DNA of 64,000 nt from Zygnema cylindricum (Eukaryota > Streptophyta > Zygnematophyceae > Zygnematales > Zygnemataceae). Where the stretch lies: positions 57,237 to 121,236 of the forward strand of contig JBBHKE010002038.1 of the NCBI GenBank assembly GCA_037447655.1, written 5' to 3'. The notes under the pieces are model-generated. The model saw nothing but the letters and a program-made list of their open reading frames with translations, ran no database searches and was not told where the DNA came from. A program made the translations under genes and the position numbers. Below, one piece after another: positions 32,170-42,240 of this stretch; the stretch's first letter is position 1; every line of letters begins with the position of its first letter.

Positions 32170-32925
32170 TCAGATCTCAATTGTATTCTCTTGAACGAGA
32201 ATCATCCCTACCACTGAGTTCCATATCCACCTTGAGTCAGGCAAGTCCTGCACACGGTAAACTATGTTCACGAACTCATCAGGTAACTTCATCAGTAAAC
32301 AGTTAACCTTTTCTTTTTCACTAATATCTTTTCCGGCACTGTGTAGCTCCAAGAAGAGTGTAGCAAGCTTATTGCAAAAATCCAACATATTCCCCTCTTT
32401 GTAAACATACTCCTTAACTTTCTGATCAGCCAACTGTTGTTGCTGAATCGTACCACTTCGGTACATCCCTATGAGAGCTATCCAAAGATCGGATGCCCTT
32501 TCTACCTGCAAATGAGGACATGCAAGTCCTTGAGTGAGATGGCGTGGGATGGAGTGCTTTGCCGCCATATTGTTGAAGTCCCAGGTTTCAGTATCATTCT
32601 CCTTGTTCCTCGGAATAGGTGACATGAATGTCGAACCAGTTGCTATTGGTGTGGTCGTCTCCTTCTCCTTTCCTTTGTCCACCACCTCTCCTTCTTTTGT
32701 TTCCTCCGTTGAAGGTGGATCCTCTTTCCTGGTGAGTCTGCTTCCTCCAAACCCTGGAGGAATTCCAAGACTTGATGGACGCCCCAACCGTCCACTTACT
32801 ATCCCCCAAAACCTTTTTTGGCATAGAGCTCCTATCATCATACTTTCCCTGTATATGAAGCCAATTCCATTAAAGATTGCTACCCTAGAGGGTGGGCCCA
32901 TAACCTGAAACTCTGAGACCTCCAT
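32170..32925 (-). pseudogene. A3 gag (stop before zinc knuckle)
   Basis: 251 codons from the ATG in the 5' LTR, through the primer site (VMGPPSR) and the motif FNGIGFIYRESMM, into the conserved gag helices and NIVYRVQDLPDSRWIWNSVV. The frame ends at a TGA where sister copies read CGA after ENTIEI, consistent with a CpG transition. The zinc knuckle lies downstream near 32010-32050, outside this frame. Unlike A2, the gag frame has no 2-bp insertion at the YRVQDL position. Confidence 0.83.
32894..32905 (-). promoter_or_regulatory. A3 primer binding site
   Basis: GGTTATGGGCCC on the minus strand, directly after the LTR end TTTCA. Confidence 0.82.
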
Positions 32926-33954
32926 AAGTCCTCAGAGTGGACAGCTTCCAAGAAGCCTCTAGGATAATCCTGACCCCTTTGTGTTTCAGCAAAAATAACT
33001 ACCACCTTGGCAAACAAAAACCCTGACTACCTGAACCCCTGTGAAGGCAAGACTCCCCTGAGTCGATAGCAAAAAGAATCTCTGAATTTGCTCCCCTGAG
33101 CAGTAAGTTATAGAGGGTCAAAGTTGACCTTTTGTACAGAAGCTCTTTGGGAGAGGGGATCCTATCTTCTAATTTTTCTAAGTCCTATCTCTCTCACAGA
33201 CTCTCTCTACTGATGTACGGAACCAATCAGAATTGAGTTCCGTACGCAAAAGTACAACTGCCGATGTACTTTAGGTACGGACATTGTACGACATGGCCCA
33301 AATGTCGACACATGTCATATCCGGATTCGGTGCCATAATCTCCGGAGATTCCACGATCCAACGTAATTTCGCCACGCGTCATCCGATGTGGCGATGGCTA
33401 CAAAGCGCCGAAATCTTCCTCTGCGATCTCGGCGCTAATTGCGGCCGTCCGATTAGAATCTAAATTAATCGTAGCCGTAATAAATACATGTGCGGTATTT
33501 GTTTCGCTTACGAAACAAATGCGCTGTATTGATTTTTTGTCCGTACCGTAATCCGTACTTTATATATTACCGGATCTATGTATCCCGTAATCTATTATAG
33601 TTAAATGAATAATCGTACGTATACATGTTTAAATAATTATCAAACTATATACTACGTAATATTAATTCTAGACTTAACTGCTAAGGCTTCCGGCTATTTC
33701 CTGTCTGCCGGCCGGTAGGTACAAGGATCAAATCCTGCCGCCGGCACATACCTTTTAAATAAATAAATCCTAACTAATAAAAATTTCTCGTAAACCTCAG
33801 GATAGCCAAGGTAGCCATGGCTCTAGCTTCCTCTCCAATTTCTCAGTGACTCCGACAAGTTTGAGAGTTGGAGAGAGAAGTTAGAGATAGACTGCCTCGG
33901 CTTCTTTATTTCTTTTCAGACCTAGAAAATACTTCAAAATCATTAATTTCTACA
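32906..33954 (-). repeat. A3 5' LTR
   Basis: 1049 bp, TGAAACTCTGAG to TTAATTTCTACA. It is the family-A LTR with the best TATA-like site and is followed by the second AATGT copy. Confidence 0.9.
33558..33566 (-). promoter_or_regulatory. TATA-box-like site of the A3 LTR
   Basis: TATATAAAG on the minus strand, about 390 bp from the LTR start and upstream of the GTAC-rich dyad. The equivalent place in LTR X has the same motif. Confidence 0.5.
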
Positions 33955-34613
33955 AATGTCGACACATGTTATATCCGGATTCGGTGCCGTAATCTCTGAA
34001 GATACCACGATCCAATGTAATTTCGCCACGTGTCATCCGATGTGGCGATGCCCACAAACCGCCGAATTCTTCTTCCGCGATCTCGGCGCTAATTCCGTCC
34101 GTCTGATTAAATTCACATTTGATCGTAGCCGTAATAAATACATGCGCGGTATTTGTTTCGCTTACGAAATCAATGCGCGGTATTGATATCTTAACCGTAC
34201 CGCAAATTGTACTTTTACGCTACCGGTTCTATGTATCCCGTAAATAATTATAATTAAATGATTTATCTTACGTATTACTATTTAATTAATTATCAAACCC
34301 TATAGTACGTAACACTACTTCTAGACTTAATGTCTAAGGCTAACGGCTACAGGCAATCTGCCGGCCGATAGGTACCAGGATCAAATCCTGTGGACGGCAT
34401 ATATCTTTTAGTAAATAGAACCCCTAACTAAAATATATTTTCCCGTAAACCTCTGGATAGCCTAGGTAGCCATGGCTCTAGCTCCCTCTCCAATTTCTCA
34501 GTGACTGCGACAAGTTTGAGAGTTGGAGAGAGAAGTTATAGGTAGACTGCCTCGGCTTCTTTCTTATTTCTATTCAGACCTAGAAAATAATTTAAAAAAC
34601 ATTAATTTCTACA
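33955..34613 (-). repeat. A1 5' LTR, third piece
   Basis: Begins with the second AATGT copy and ends TTAATTTCTACA. CATGG follows at 34614-34618 and closes A1. Confidence 0.87.
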
Positions 34614-35515
34614 CATGGTTCTCTTGGAGCCTCAACTGTGACAGCTTGACACAATCCGCTATGAAGTGCTTGGCTTTTTGCAAAAGTGACAACGACCCTT
34701 TGGGCGCTTCTGTCCTCCAAACTTATCTCTCTCTCTTTCGTACGATTTCTTCGGATCCTTCCCCCACCGGTTTGCTCTTGCAACTAGTGCTTGGATGCTC
34801 TTCCCCCCTCTCCTAACCTCAATTGTGTTCTCCTGCACAAGTGTCATCCGAACCACTGTGTTCCATTTCAATGAACTGTCAGTCATTTCCTGTGCTTGGT
34901 ATACTATGTTTTCATACTCGTTGGGTGACTTCATGATGAGAGTGTTAACTTTCATCTTCATTATACCTGTCCACCTAGCACTCTCCATCTCCATATACAA
35001 ACAATAGAGATCATTACAGTAGTCTAACATTTCCCCCCCCTTGTAAGAATAATTCCCTAACTTTTGTACTAGCTCTATAGATCTTTACGAAACTCACCCA
35101 CAACTCCTCAACCTTGTAAATGTGAAGGTTGGGGGTTGCCAAAGCGTGAGTGAGGTGTCTTAGAATGAAGGATTTGGCAGCCATGTTGGTGTCTTCCCAC
35201 GTTTAGGTATCGTTCTCCATGGTCTTCACGGCCGCCGCTCCAGGTGTCGTGGCATTATGAGCAATAGGAGTAAGAGGTGTCTCCTTCTCTTTCCCATTTT
35301 CGGACACACAGATGTCCCCATCATCTGCCTCCTTTGCTGCAACAGATACTGCTGCAGAAAACCTTATTCCACCAAATCCTGGTAAAGTTCCTTAAGGTGG
35401 ATGTTCCAGTTGTCCACTAACAATACCCCAGTATCGTTTTGCGCACAAAGCCCTTGTCATCATGGCTTTCGAATAGATGAATTGAAATCCATTGAAGATG
35501 GGCACCCTACATGGT
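34614..35515 (-). pseudogene. E2 gag remnant
   Basis: Upstream end of the E2 coding region. The longest open stretch, 35030-34659, encodes MLDYCNDLYCLYMEMESA, the conserved MKMKVNTLIMK region and the start of the zinc knuckle (CHFCKKP). A one-base deletion breaks the knuckle there. The N-terminal gag (35515-35031) is recognisable by the IFNG-type motif after the primer site, but has stops. Confidence 0.78.
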
Positions 35516-35527
35516 GGGCCCATAGCC
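35516..35527 (-). promoter_or_regulatory. E2 primer binding site
   Basis: GGCTATGGGCCC on the minus strand, one base different from the consensus GGTTATGGGCCC, directly after the LTR end. Confidence 0.75.
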
Positions 35528-36523
35528 TGCAACTGTGTGTCCTCCATTGAACTACATAATTCAGGAAGCCTCTAGGTAGTTTTTAAATAACCCACTTTCA
35601 ACCACAACCACTTCTTCCCAAGCAAACCAGTTAACAATGTGACTGGACCCCTGTGTAGCTTCGATTTCCTTCAATACGTAGAATAAAGAATCGCTGTAAA
35701 CAGCCAACCAACCGATAAGTTATGGGGTGGCAAAGATGGCAATTTATACAAACTCTCAAAGAGAGAGGTGGTTGTCCACTCAATAATTTCTAAGTCCTAA
35801 TCCCCTCTCACATCCCCTATCTACTGTAGTACGATCCAATAAAATAACTTTAAAGTACCGAAAGGTACTACGACTGATGTTCTTTCTGTACTGCCTCTGT
35901 TAACAAGGCCATTAAGTGGACGCCTGTCCACATTTTACTCGTCTTTATGCTACCCGGAAATCTTGCAACCAAATGTTATCTCTCCATGTGGCGCTAGGTC
36001 ATGCCATGTGCGAAACCGCCAAAGTGACCATTTTGGGATCTCGGCAGCAATATGTGCCGTTGGATCAAAAACGGACATTCAATGTTAGCCGTTGAAACAA
36101 ATGTGTGATCATTTGTTTCGTGGGGGGTCACGTTTGCACTATATATTAACTAGTTCTATTTTCCCTCATTCGTAACGTCGTTAATCGGATTATTGTCATA
36201 ATATAGTTTAAGTAATTATCACACCCTATGTAGTTTAACGAACTCGTACGACAGACAGGTTAGAGCTGAAGGCTACGCATCGCTCTGCTGGTCGAAGGTT
36301 TCGAGTCTTGCCGGACTCAACCTTTTGTTGAGAGTGACTTATGTCATTTTTTAGTCGTGGTTATGGAGCAAAGGCAGCCATGGCTCCATCACTCTCTCTC
36401 TCACTTTCAGGGACTATAAGAAGTATGGGGGAAAGAGGAAAGAGGTGGAGGCAGACTGCCTGCGCTTTTTCGACTAAGCTATTCAGACCTAGAAAATACT
36501 CCATAAAACTAATGATATCAACA
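35528..36523 (-). repeat. E2 5' LTR
   Basis: 996 bp, TGCAACTGTG to GATATCAACA. The tRNA-like block at about 36248-36320 is better preserved than in the 3' LTR but has one extra T in the B-box-like part. GTTTC follows and closes E2. Confidence 0.88.
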
Positions 36524-37586
36524 GTTTCACTTTAGCATCTAGTTTCCTGGTTTTCTTGTTAGTATCAAGACTGTAGACTTGACTACCAAATACCTTAAAG
36601 TGAGAAATATTTTGTTTCCTTCCAACACCATCTCTCATAAGGTGTCTTTCCTTTCACGACTGAGGTAAGGACTCTATTTTTCATGTAGTTAGCAGAGTTC
36701 ATGGCTTCTGCCCAAAACAATTTCCAATCTTTTTGTCGGCTAACATACTACATACACTATCTCATAAAGTGCTATTCAACCTCTAAGCTACTCAATTTTG
36801 TTCTAAGTTATACGGTATAGTTTTTCTGATGTTGAACTCCCTCATCCCTCAAGTATTCCTCAAAGTGATTAGAGGTATATTCTCCCCCATTATAACTCTT
36901 TATTCTTTTAATGGGGGTTCCGTGCAACTTCTCATTCCAGGCTTTATATTCCTTAAAGTAAGTTGATGTTTAACACTTTGTTTTTAGGTAGTAGACTCTC
37001 GAGAACCTAGACCAGTCATTAGTTATAGTCAATATAAACCATTTTCCTTCGACTGAAGGTATTATTGCACCTCCCCAAATATCATTGTGGACCAAATCTA
37101 ACACTTTCTCACCTCTATATGTGGCAGTTTGGGAAAAGGGAGTTTGTGAGCCTTACCTTGGGAGCAACCACTACAATTATCCCCCATTTTATTATCCCCA
37201 AACTGAATGCCTTCTACTACACCGAGCCTCTAGATTTCCTAAAGCCTATCAAAGTTTACATGCCCCAGCGGCTTATGCCAAATCATCAAGTTTCGAACAC
37301 CAACATAGTAAGCACTCTTCTTTTCATTACTTAGGTTAAGCCTAAACATTCCTTGGCTACCCTTATAAGCTGTGATGTAAACCTCATCCCCATACTTAGT
37401 TGTAAAGACTCCCTTTTTACTGAAGGTATCAAATTCCTTGTCATCAAATATAAAAGTAGAGACAAGATTTTTGCTCAGCTGAGGAATATAGAGTACATCT
37501 GAGAAGGTGAGTATAGAGGTCTTACCCTCCACTAAGACTTTCAAACCTACCGAGCCCACTAGATCTGTAGTAACTACTCTCCCATT
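36524..37586 (-). pseudogene. E1 second (downstream) protease-integrase segment
   Basis: On the minus strand this reads protease C-part (GRVVTTDLVGSVGLKVLVEGK), the integrase zinc region (WHKPLGHVNFDRL) and the integrase core, then meets the E2 insertion at 36524. It continues in 2262-714. The segment follows RT N-terminal sequence at the junction near 37587, out of normal order. It is roughly 85 percent similar by eye to the upstream copy in 38000-39400. Many stops. Confidence 0.78.
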
Positions 37587-39500
37587 TGGGTGTATTTCCA
37601 TGTCTTCCGCTGCTGCCAGACTGAGGAGAATCCTTACTAATGGGAACCGAACAATTAGAGCAAAGGTCTCCTCATAGTCAATCCCCTCTTTTTGGGTGAA
37701 CCCCTTTGCTACTAATCGAACCTTATACCTCTCAATGGTAAGTTTAAACACCCATATAGACCCAATAGGTTTTATGTCGGGAAGACAATCCGCTAGTTCC
37801 CAAATATTGGCTTCCATGATAGAGGCCATCTCATCATTTATGGCTCTAATCCATCTGTCTTTCTTCGGACTGTTTACTACCTCCGAGTATGACTGAGGCT
37901 CATCTGGGTGAGATAGCTTAGTTACCTTAAGAGCAACATGCGTTTCCTCGATCCTTTTGCTGCTCCGTCTCCCCACTTCAAACTCCGAAGTTGGAATGGA
38001 GTTGTCTTGGATTTCTCCTTACTGTTTCATCGGCTCCCCTATCCATGAAAGCCGGTTCCGATCCCTCCTCTTTTGTCTCCTCAAAGTCTATAGGAATATG
38101 TGAGGTTTTCGGTGGATTGCTTGTGTCTAAGATCTCCCCTGAATCTGTAATCTCTGTTTCACTCATGTACCTTTCGGGAACGACCGAGTCCTCCTCACTT
38201 TCGGACTAAAATCTGATTCTTATCTTCTTTGTATAATTGAAAGGGTCAAATGACTTCCCTTCATCCATAACACCTAGGTGTTTGACCAGAATGATATCTT
38301 TCTTTGCTAAGTTATAGACTCTATACCCCTTAACATCCTTACCATATCCCACGAAGTATCCAGGTTTTCCCTTAAAATCTCGTTTCCAGTTTGAGATTTC
38401 TGGTTTCCTTCCCACCCATTTCTCATAAGGTGTCACTCCCTTTACATACGAGGTAAGAACTTTATTCTTAATGTAGTTGGCACAGTTCATTTCCTCTGCC
38501 CAAAATCTCTTTCCTATTTTTTTGTCTGCCAACATATTGCATGCACTATCTCCTTGTGTCGGATTCAACCTCTCAGCTACCTCATTTTGTTCTGGGTTAT
38601 ATGGTATAATTTTCTGGTGCTGCACTCCCTCATCTCTCAGATATTCCTCAAACTAGCTAGAGGTAAATTCCCCCCTATTATCACTCCTTATTCTCTTAAT
38701 GGGGTTTCATGCAACGTCTCACTCCAAGCTTTATATTCTTTGAAGTATGTTGATGTTTCAGACTTTGTTTTTAGGAAACACACTCTAGAGTGTCTAGACC
38801 AATCATCCGTTATGGTCGACATAAACTTCTTTCCTGCAACCGAAGGTACTTTTGCAGGTCCCCAAATATCTGTGTGGACGAAATCTAGTACTTTCTCACC
38901 TCTATATGTGGCGGCTTTGGGAAAGGGTAGTCTGTGAGCCTTACCTTGAGCACAGCCACTACAATCATCCATCATTTCATTATCACCAAACTGAATGCTT
39001 TCTACTACCCCAAGTCTTTTCATTTCCCTCATCCTATCAAAATACACATTTCCTAATCGTTTATGCCAAATCATCAACTTAGGAACACCAACATAGTTAG
39101 CATTCTACTTTTCATTACTCAGGTTAAGCTTAAATATTCGTTGGCTACCCTTATCTGCCGTGAAGTAAACTTCATCCCCAAACTTAGCTGTAAAGACTCC
39201 TTTCTAGTGAAGGTATCAAACTCTTTGTCATCTAACACAGACGTAGAGACAAGATTTATACTCAGCTGAGAAATGTAGAGTACATGTGAGAATCTGAGTA
39301 TAGAAGTCTTACACTCCACTAAGACTTTCAAATCTAGTGACCCCACTAGATTTGTAGTAACCACTCTTCCATCCCCATACTCTATCTCTACAGTAAGGAT
39401 ATTTCTTAGCTTAGCGAAGAGTTCCTTATCATGTCATATATGCATGGATGCACCTGAGTCAATGATCCATCCTTCCTGTGGAGCTTCCCCAATTGCTCGA
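37587..39500 (-). pseudogene. E1 protease, integrase and RT N-terminus (upstream copy)
   Basis: The minus strand encodes the protease DSGASMH (near 39440-39470), the integrase zinc finger region (39077 down; the second His of HKRLGH is Asn here), HTDIWGP, TDDWSRHSRV, NPEQNEVAERLN and KKIGKRFWAEEMNCANYI. In 38625-38206 about 20 residues between RKPEIS and NWKRD are deleted. The linker and the RT start (VAKGFTQKEGIDYEETF, AAAEDMEIH) follow and end at the junction near 37587, inside a fused open frame (37976-37239). Confidence 0.8.
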
Positions 39501-40506
39501 AGGGCACACTTCTGTCTCTGAGGAATCTCCTTCTTCTCCAAACTCGCGTTAAGAAGAAGCTCCCCATCCTCCTTAGAAGACTCGTCCTCGGTTTCTCTTG
39601 TCACTTTTGTAACCACAAGTGTCCTCAGCTCCGATAGCTTGACACAACCTGCGATAAAGTGTCTCGGCTTCTTGCAAAAATGACAAAGGCCCATTGGAGG
39701 CCTTGTCCTGCCGGCTGATCTCTTCCCCTTTTGAACGGTTTCTTCGGGTCCTTCCCCCATTGATCCCCTCTTGCAGCTAGAGCATGAATGCTCTTTCCTC
39801 CTCTCCTAAACCTCATAGTGTTTTTTTCCTGCAGAAGTATCATCCGGACCATGTATTCCACTTCCATGAACTATCAGTCATTTCGTGTACTCGGTACACT
39901 ATGTTCTTGTACTCATCTGGTAACTTCATGATGAGAGTGTTAACTTTCATCTTCATTTCTGTCCACCCGGCACTTTCCATCTCCATGTACAAACAAGAAA
40001 TGTCATTACAATAATCAAACATCTTTCCTCATTTGTAAGTGTAACTCACTAGCTTTTGCTCAGCCAACTAGAGCTCCTGAATAGTACCAGCTCTATAGAT
40101 CTCCACCAAACTCACCCACATCTCCTCGGCCTTGTAAATGTGAAGGTGAGGATTGGCCAAAGCTTGCGTGAGGTGCCTTAGAATGAAGTTCTTGGCATCC
40201 ATGTTCAAGACTTCCCACATTTGAGTATCGTTCTCCACGGTGTTCACCGCCACCGCTCTCGGTGCCAAGGCAATAGGAGTGAGGGGTTTCTCCTTCCCTT
40301 TCCTTTTTTTTTGACACATTACTGTTTCCATCATCTGCCTCTTCCGTGGAAGTAGTTGATGCTGCTAGAAACCTTACTCCTCCAAATCCCTGTGGAGTTA
40401 GCGAAGGTGGACATTTCACTTGTCCACTGCAATACCCCAGTATCCCATCATCATGGCTTCCCAATAGATGAACACAGATCCATTGAAGGTGGGCACCTTA
40501 GAGGGT
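39501..40506 (-). pseudogene. E1 gag remnant
   Basis: Pieces of gag on three frames. Positions 40464-40068 cover the N-terminal part (GFGGVRF, FILRHLTQALANPHLHIYKAEEMW). Positions 40022-39840 cover the middle (YCNDISCLYMEMESAGW, KVNTLIMKLPDEY). Positions 39760-39434 cover the zinc knuckle CHFCKKPRHFIAGC, the acidic linker and the protease start. The frames are shifted against each other, so no full gag can be made. Confidence 0.8.
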
Positions 40507-40518
40507 GGGCCCATAACC
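40507..40518 (-). promoter_or_regulatory. E1 primer binding site
   Basis: GGTTATGGGCCC on the minus strand, next to the LTR end TTGCA. Confidence 0.82.
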
Positions 40519-41243
40519 TGCAATTCTATGTCCTCCATTGGACAACAGAATACAGGAAGCCTCTAGATAGTGTTTAACTAACCCATTTCAAGCCACAATC
40601 AGTGTTGCCCAAGATGGCAAACTGTTAGTTTGACTGCACCTTTGTGCAGCGTGGACTCTTTTTAGTCCGTAGCAAAAAGAATCACTCAAAACGGCCAACC
40701 AACTGATAAGTTATAAGCCGGCAAGGATGCCAATTTGTACAAAGCTCCCAAGGGAGAGGTGCCTGTCTAAAAATATTATAAGTCCTATATCTCTCTAACA
40801 AACCCTAAATATCAAAATATTGTAAAGTACCAAAAAACACTGTCGCCGATGTACTTTATGTACGACCTCTGTACGACAAGACCATGGAATAGACGCGTGT
40901 CGCCGTCTGAGTCGTCTTTATGTTGTCCAGGATCTCTGCTGCTCAATTCAATCCTACCACGTATCGCTAGGTCATGCCATGTCACGCCACGTCCTAAAAC
41001 CGCCAAAGTGACCATTTCGGGACTTCGACGATGATTAGAGCCGTCGGATGAAGACCGCTGTTTCATGTACGCCGTTGAAATAAATGTGCGATTCGTTTAT
41101 TTTGTGCGGCAGATTTGATGTACGCATTGAATCTGTTTCGTCTCTATGTTTCCTTTTTCATAGTTTACGTTAATCGAATTAATGTATTGTTCAATTTTTA
41201 AATAGATATTGTACCTCATATTATGTACTGAACTTCTACGACA

Positions 41244-41315
41244 GACCGGTTAGAGCTGACGGCTACGCCACGCTTTGCCGGTCGAAGGTTCGAGTCCTGC
41301 CGGACTCAACCTTTT
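41244..41315 (+). other. tRNA-like / Pol III-like block in the E1 LTR (antisense to the element)
   Basis: On the plus strand GGTTAGAGC (41248-41256) resembles the 3' side of a tRNA D-arm. GGTTCGAGTCC (41287-41297) is a perfect match to the Pol III B-box consensus GGTTCGANTCC. TTTT at 41312-41315 stands where a Pol III stop would. Spacing between the two boxes is 30 bp, close to a real tRNA. No full cloverleaf can be drawn, so it is not called a tRNA gene. Confidence 0.5.
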
Positions 41316-41361
41316 GTTGAGAGTGACTAAGGTCACCCTTAAGTCATGCCTATGGGGCTAA

Positions 41362-41447
41362 GGCAGCCATGGCTCCACCAGCCTCTCTATCCTTTAGTGA
41401 CTACAACAAGTATGGGGGGTAGAGTGAAGAGGTGGAGGAAGGTTGCC
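41362..41447 (-). other. Conserved U3 stem-loop (E1 copy)
   Basis: CTCCACC pairs with GGTGGAG inside GGCAGCC and GGTTGCC ends. The loop carries TAGTGACTACAACAAGT. The arm sequences differ from those of family A but still pair. Confidence 0.62.
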
Positions 41448-41523
41448 TGCGCTTTTTACTTTTCCTGTTTTTCCTAATAAGTTCAGACCTAGAAAAAAGA
41501 ATAATAAACTATTAATTTCAACA

Positions 41524-41546
41524 CGTGTATTTCCACATTTGAATAT
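41524..41546. other. 23-bp spacer between head-to-head elements
   Basis: Unique sequence between the outer ends of the E1 and E4 5' LTRs. CGTGT at 41524-41528 would be the E1 target duplication, but its partner is not in the window. Confidence 0.6.
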
Positions 41547-41608
41547 TGTTGAAATAAGTAGTTTTTAGTATATTTTCTAGGTCTAAATTTATTAGAAAAG
41601 AAAATGTA

Positions 41609-41703
41609 GGCAACCTGCCTCTATCTCTTCTCTCTCTCTCTCCCCCATACTTGTTGTAGTCACTGAAGAAGAGAGAGAGAGAGTAATGGAGCCATGGCTG
41701 CCT
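41609..41703 (+). other. Conserved U3 stem-loop (E4 copy)
   Basis: The arms are a CT-rich run (about 41622-41642) and a GA-rich run (about 41666-41683) that pair over 13 or more bases. The outer ends are GGCAACC and GGCTGCC. The loop reads ACTTGTTGTAGTCACTG, the complement of the block seen in the minus-strand elements. Confidence 0.62.
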
Positions 41704-41748
41704 CAACTCCATAGGAAGGACTAAAGAGTGGCTTAAGCCACTCTCAAC

Positions 41749-41820
41749 AAAAGGTTGAGTCCGGCAGGACTCGAACCCCCGACCGGCAGAGCCCGGCGTA
41801 GCCGTTAGCTCTAACCAGTC
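41749..41820 (-). other. tRNA-like / Pol III-like block in the E4 LTR (antisense to the element)
   Basis: On the minus strand GGTTAGAGC (41808-41816), perfect B-box GGTTCGAGTCC (41767-41777) and TTTT (41749-41752). Same order and spacing as in E1, although the two LTRs are well diverged elsewhere. Confidence 0.52.
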
Positions 41821-42216
41821 TGTCGCAGAAGTCCGTTAGGAGATATAGGGTTTCATTAGTACTACTGTAATGTTCTAGATTCATTTAACTGAAACCCTTA
41901 ACGCCACACATAGATACAGTTCTACAAAATACGAAGTACTGTACTTGTTTGAAATGGATATCGCGCATTTTGTTTCGAGAGCGAAACAAATATCGCGCAA
42001 ATATTTATTACGGCCGAGATTGAATTTCGCGTCAAATCTAACGGCGCACATCATCGCCGAAATCCCGGAATGGTCATTTTGGCATTTAGTGACGTGGCAT
42101 GACCTGGCGCCACGTGGGAAGACATCATTCGGTCGCGGGAATTCCGAGGAACGTACGGACGAGTGGAAAGTGGACACGCGTCCACTTAATGGCCTTGTCG
42201 TACAGAGGCCGTACAG

Positions 42217-42240
42217 AAAGTACATCGGCAGTAGTACTTT
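42217..42240. promoter_or_regulatory. GTAC-rich dyad in the E4 LTR
   Basis: AAAGTAC and GTACTTT arms around a 10-bp centre. Same place and total length as the dyad in A2. Confidence 0.48.

Larger units (their letters stand above)
22862..33954 (-). mobile_element. A3: family-A element inserted in the A1 5' LTR, pol 3' half deleted
   Basis: AATGT at 22857-22861 and 33955-33959 is a perfect target duplication. The 3' LTR is 22862-23277 plus 29715-30353, interrupted by A2. The internal region is 30354-32893 and the 5' LTR 32906-33954. RT, RNase H and the polypurine tract are missing: the 3' LTR joins the integrase-RT linker directly at 30353/30354. Since both outer ends and the duplication are intact, the deletion is internal to this one element. 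Confidence 0.9.
15740..34613 (-). mobile_element. A1: family-A Ty1/copia element inserted in E2 gag
   Basis: CATGG at 15735-15739 and 34614-34618 is a perfect target duplication. The parts are 3' LTR 15740-16794, polypurine tract, gag-pol 16812-21137, primer site about 21138-21149, and a 5' LTR now in three pieces (21150-21405, 22714-22861, 33955-34613), split by the solo LTR and by A3. Its pol has a destroyed RT active site and several stops, so it is dead. Confidence 0.9.
2263..36523 (-). mobile_element. E2: family-B Ty1/copia element inserted in E1 integrase
   Basis: E2 is bounded by LTRs 2263-3203 and 35528-36523, which start TG and end ACA on the plus strand. GTTTC at 2258-2262 and 36524-36528 is a perfect 5-bp target duplication. 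Its body is in three pieces: 3204-5489 (RNase H, RT, part of integrase), 14626-15739 (rest of integrase, protease, end of gag) and 34614-35527 (gag). Element C splits the first two and A1 splits the last two. The LTR pair is clearly diverged (for example, the tRNA-like block is decayed in the left copy and better kept in the right), so this is an old insertion. Confidence 0.9.
714..41523 (-). mobile_element. E1: family-B Ty1/copia element, outermost host of the nest
   Basis: E1 is the oldest resident. Read on the minus strand its remains are: 5' LTR 40519-41523, primer site 40507-40518, gag and pol 36524-40506, then pol 714-2262 after the E2 insertion. Its RNase H, polypurine tract and 3' LTR are not seen; they were lost or lie left of the window beyond LTR X. 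The integrase reading frame resumes exactly across the E2 insertion, with GTTTC on both sides. An internal duplication places a second protease-integrase stretch after the first part of RT. Stops and frameshifts are many, so the element is dead. Confidence 0.85.
40519..41523 (-). repeat. E1 5' LTR
   Basis: 1005 bp, TGCAATTCTATG to AATTTCAACA. It holds a GTAC-rich block, the clearest tRNA-like block of the minus-strand elements and the U3 stem-loop. Confidence 0.88.

Noticed and set aside
41244-41315. A true tRNA gene
   Set aside because: The B-box is perfect but no acceptor stem or anticodon arm can be closed convincingly, so it is listed only as a tRNA-like block.
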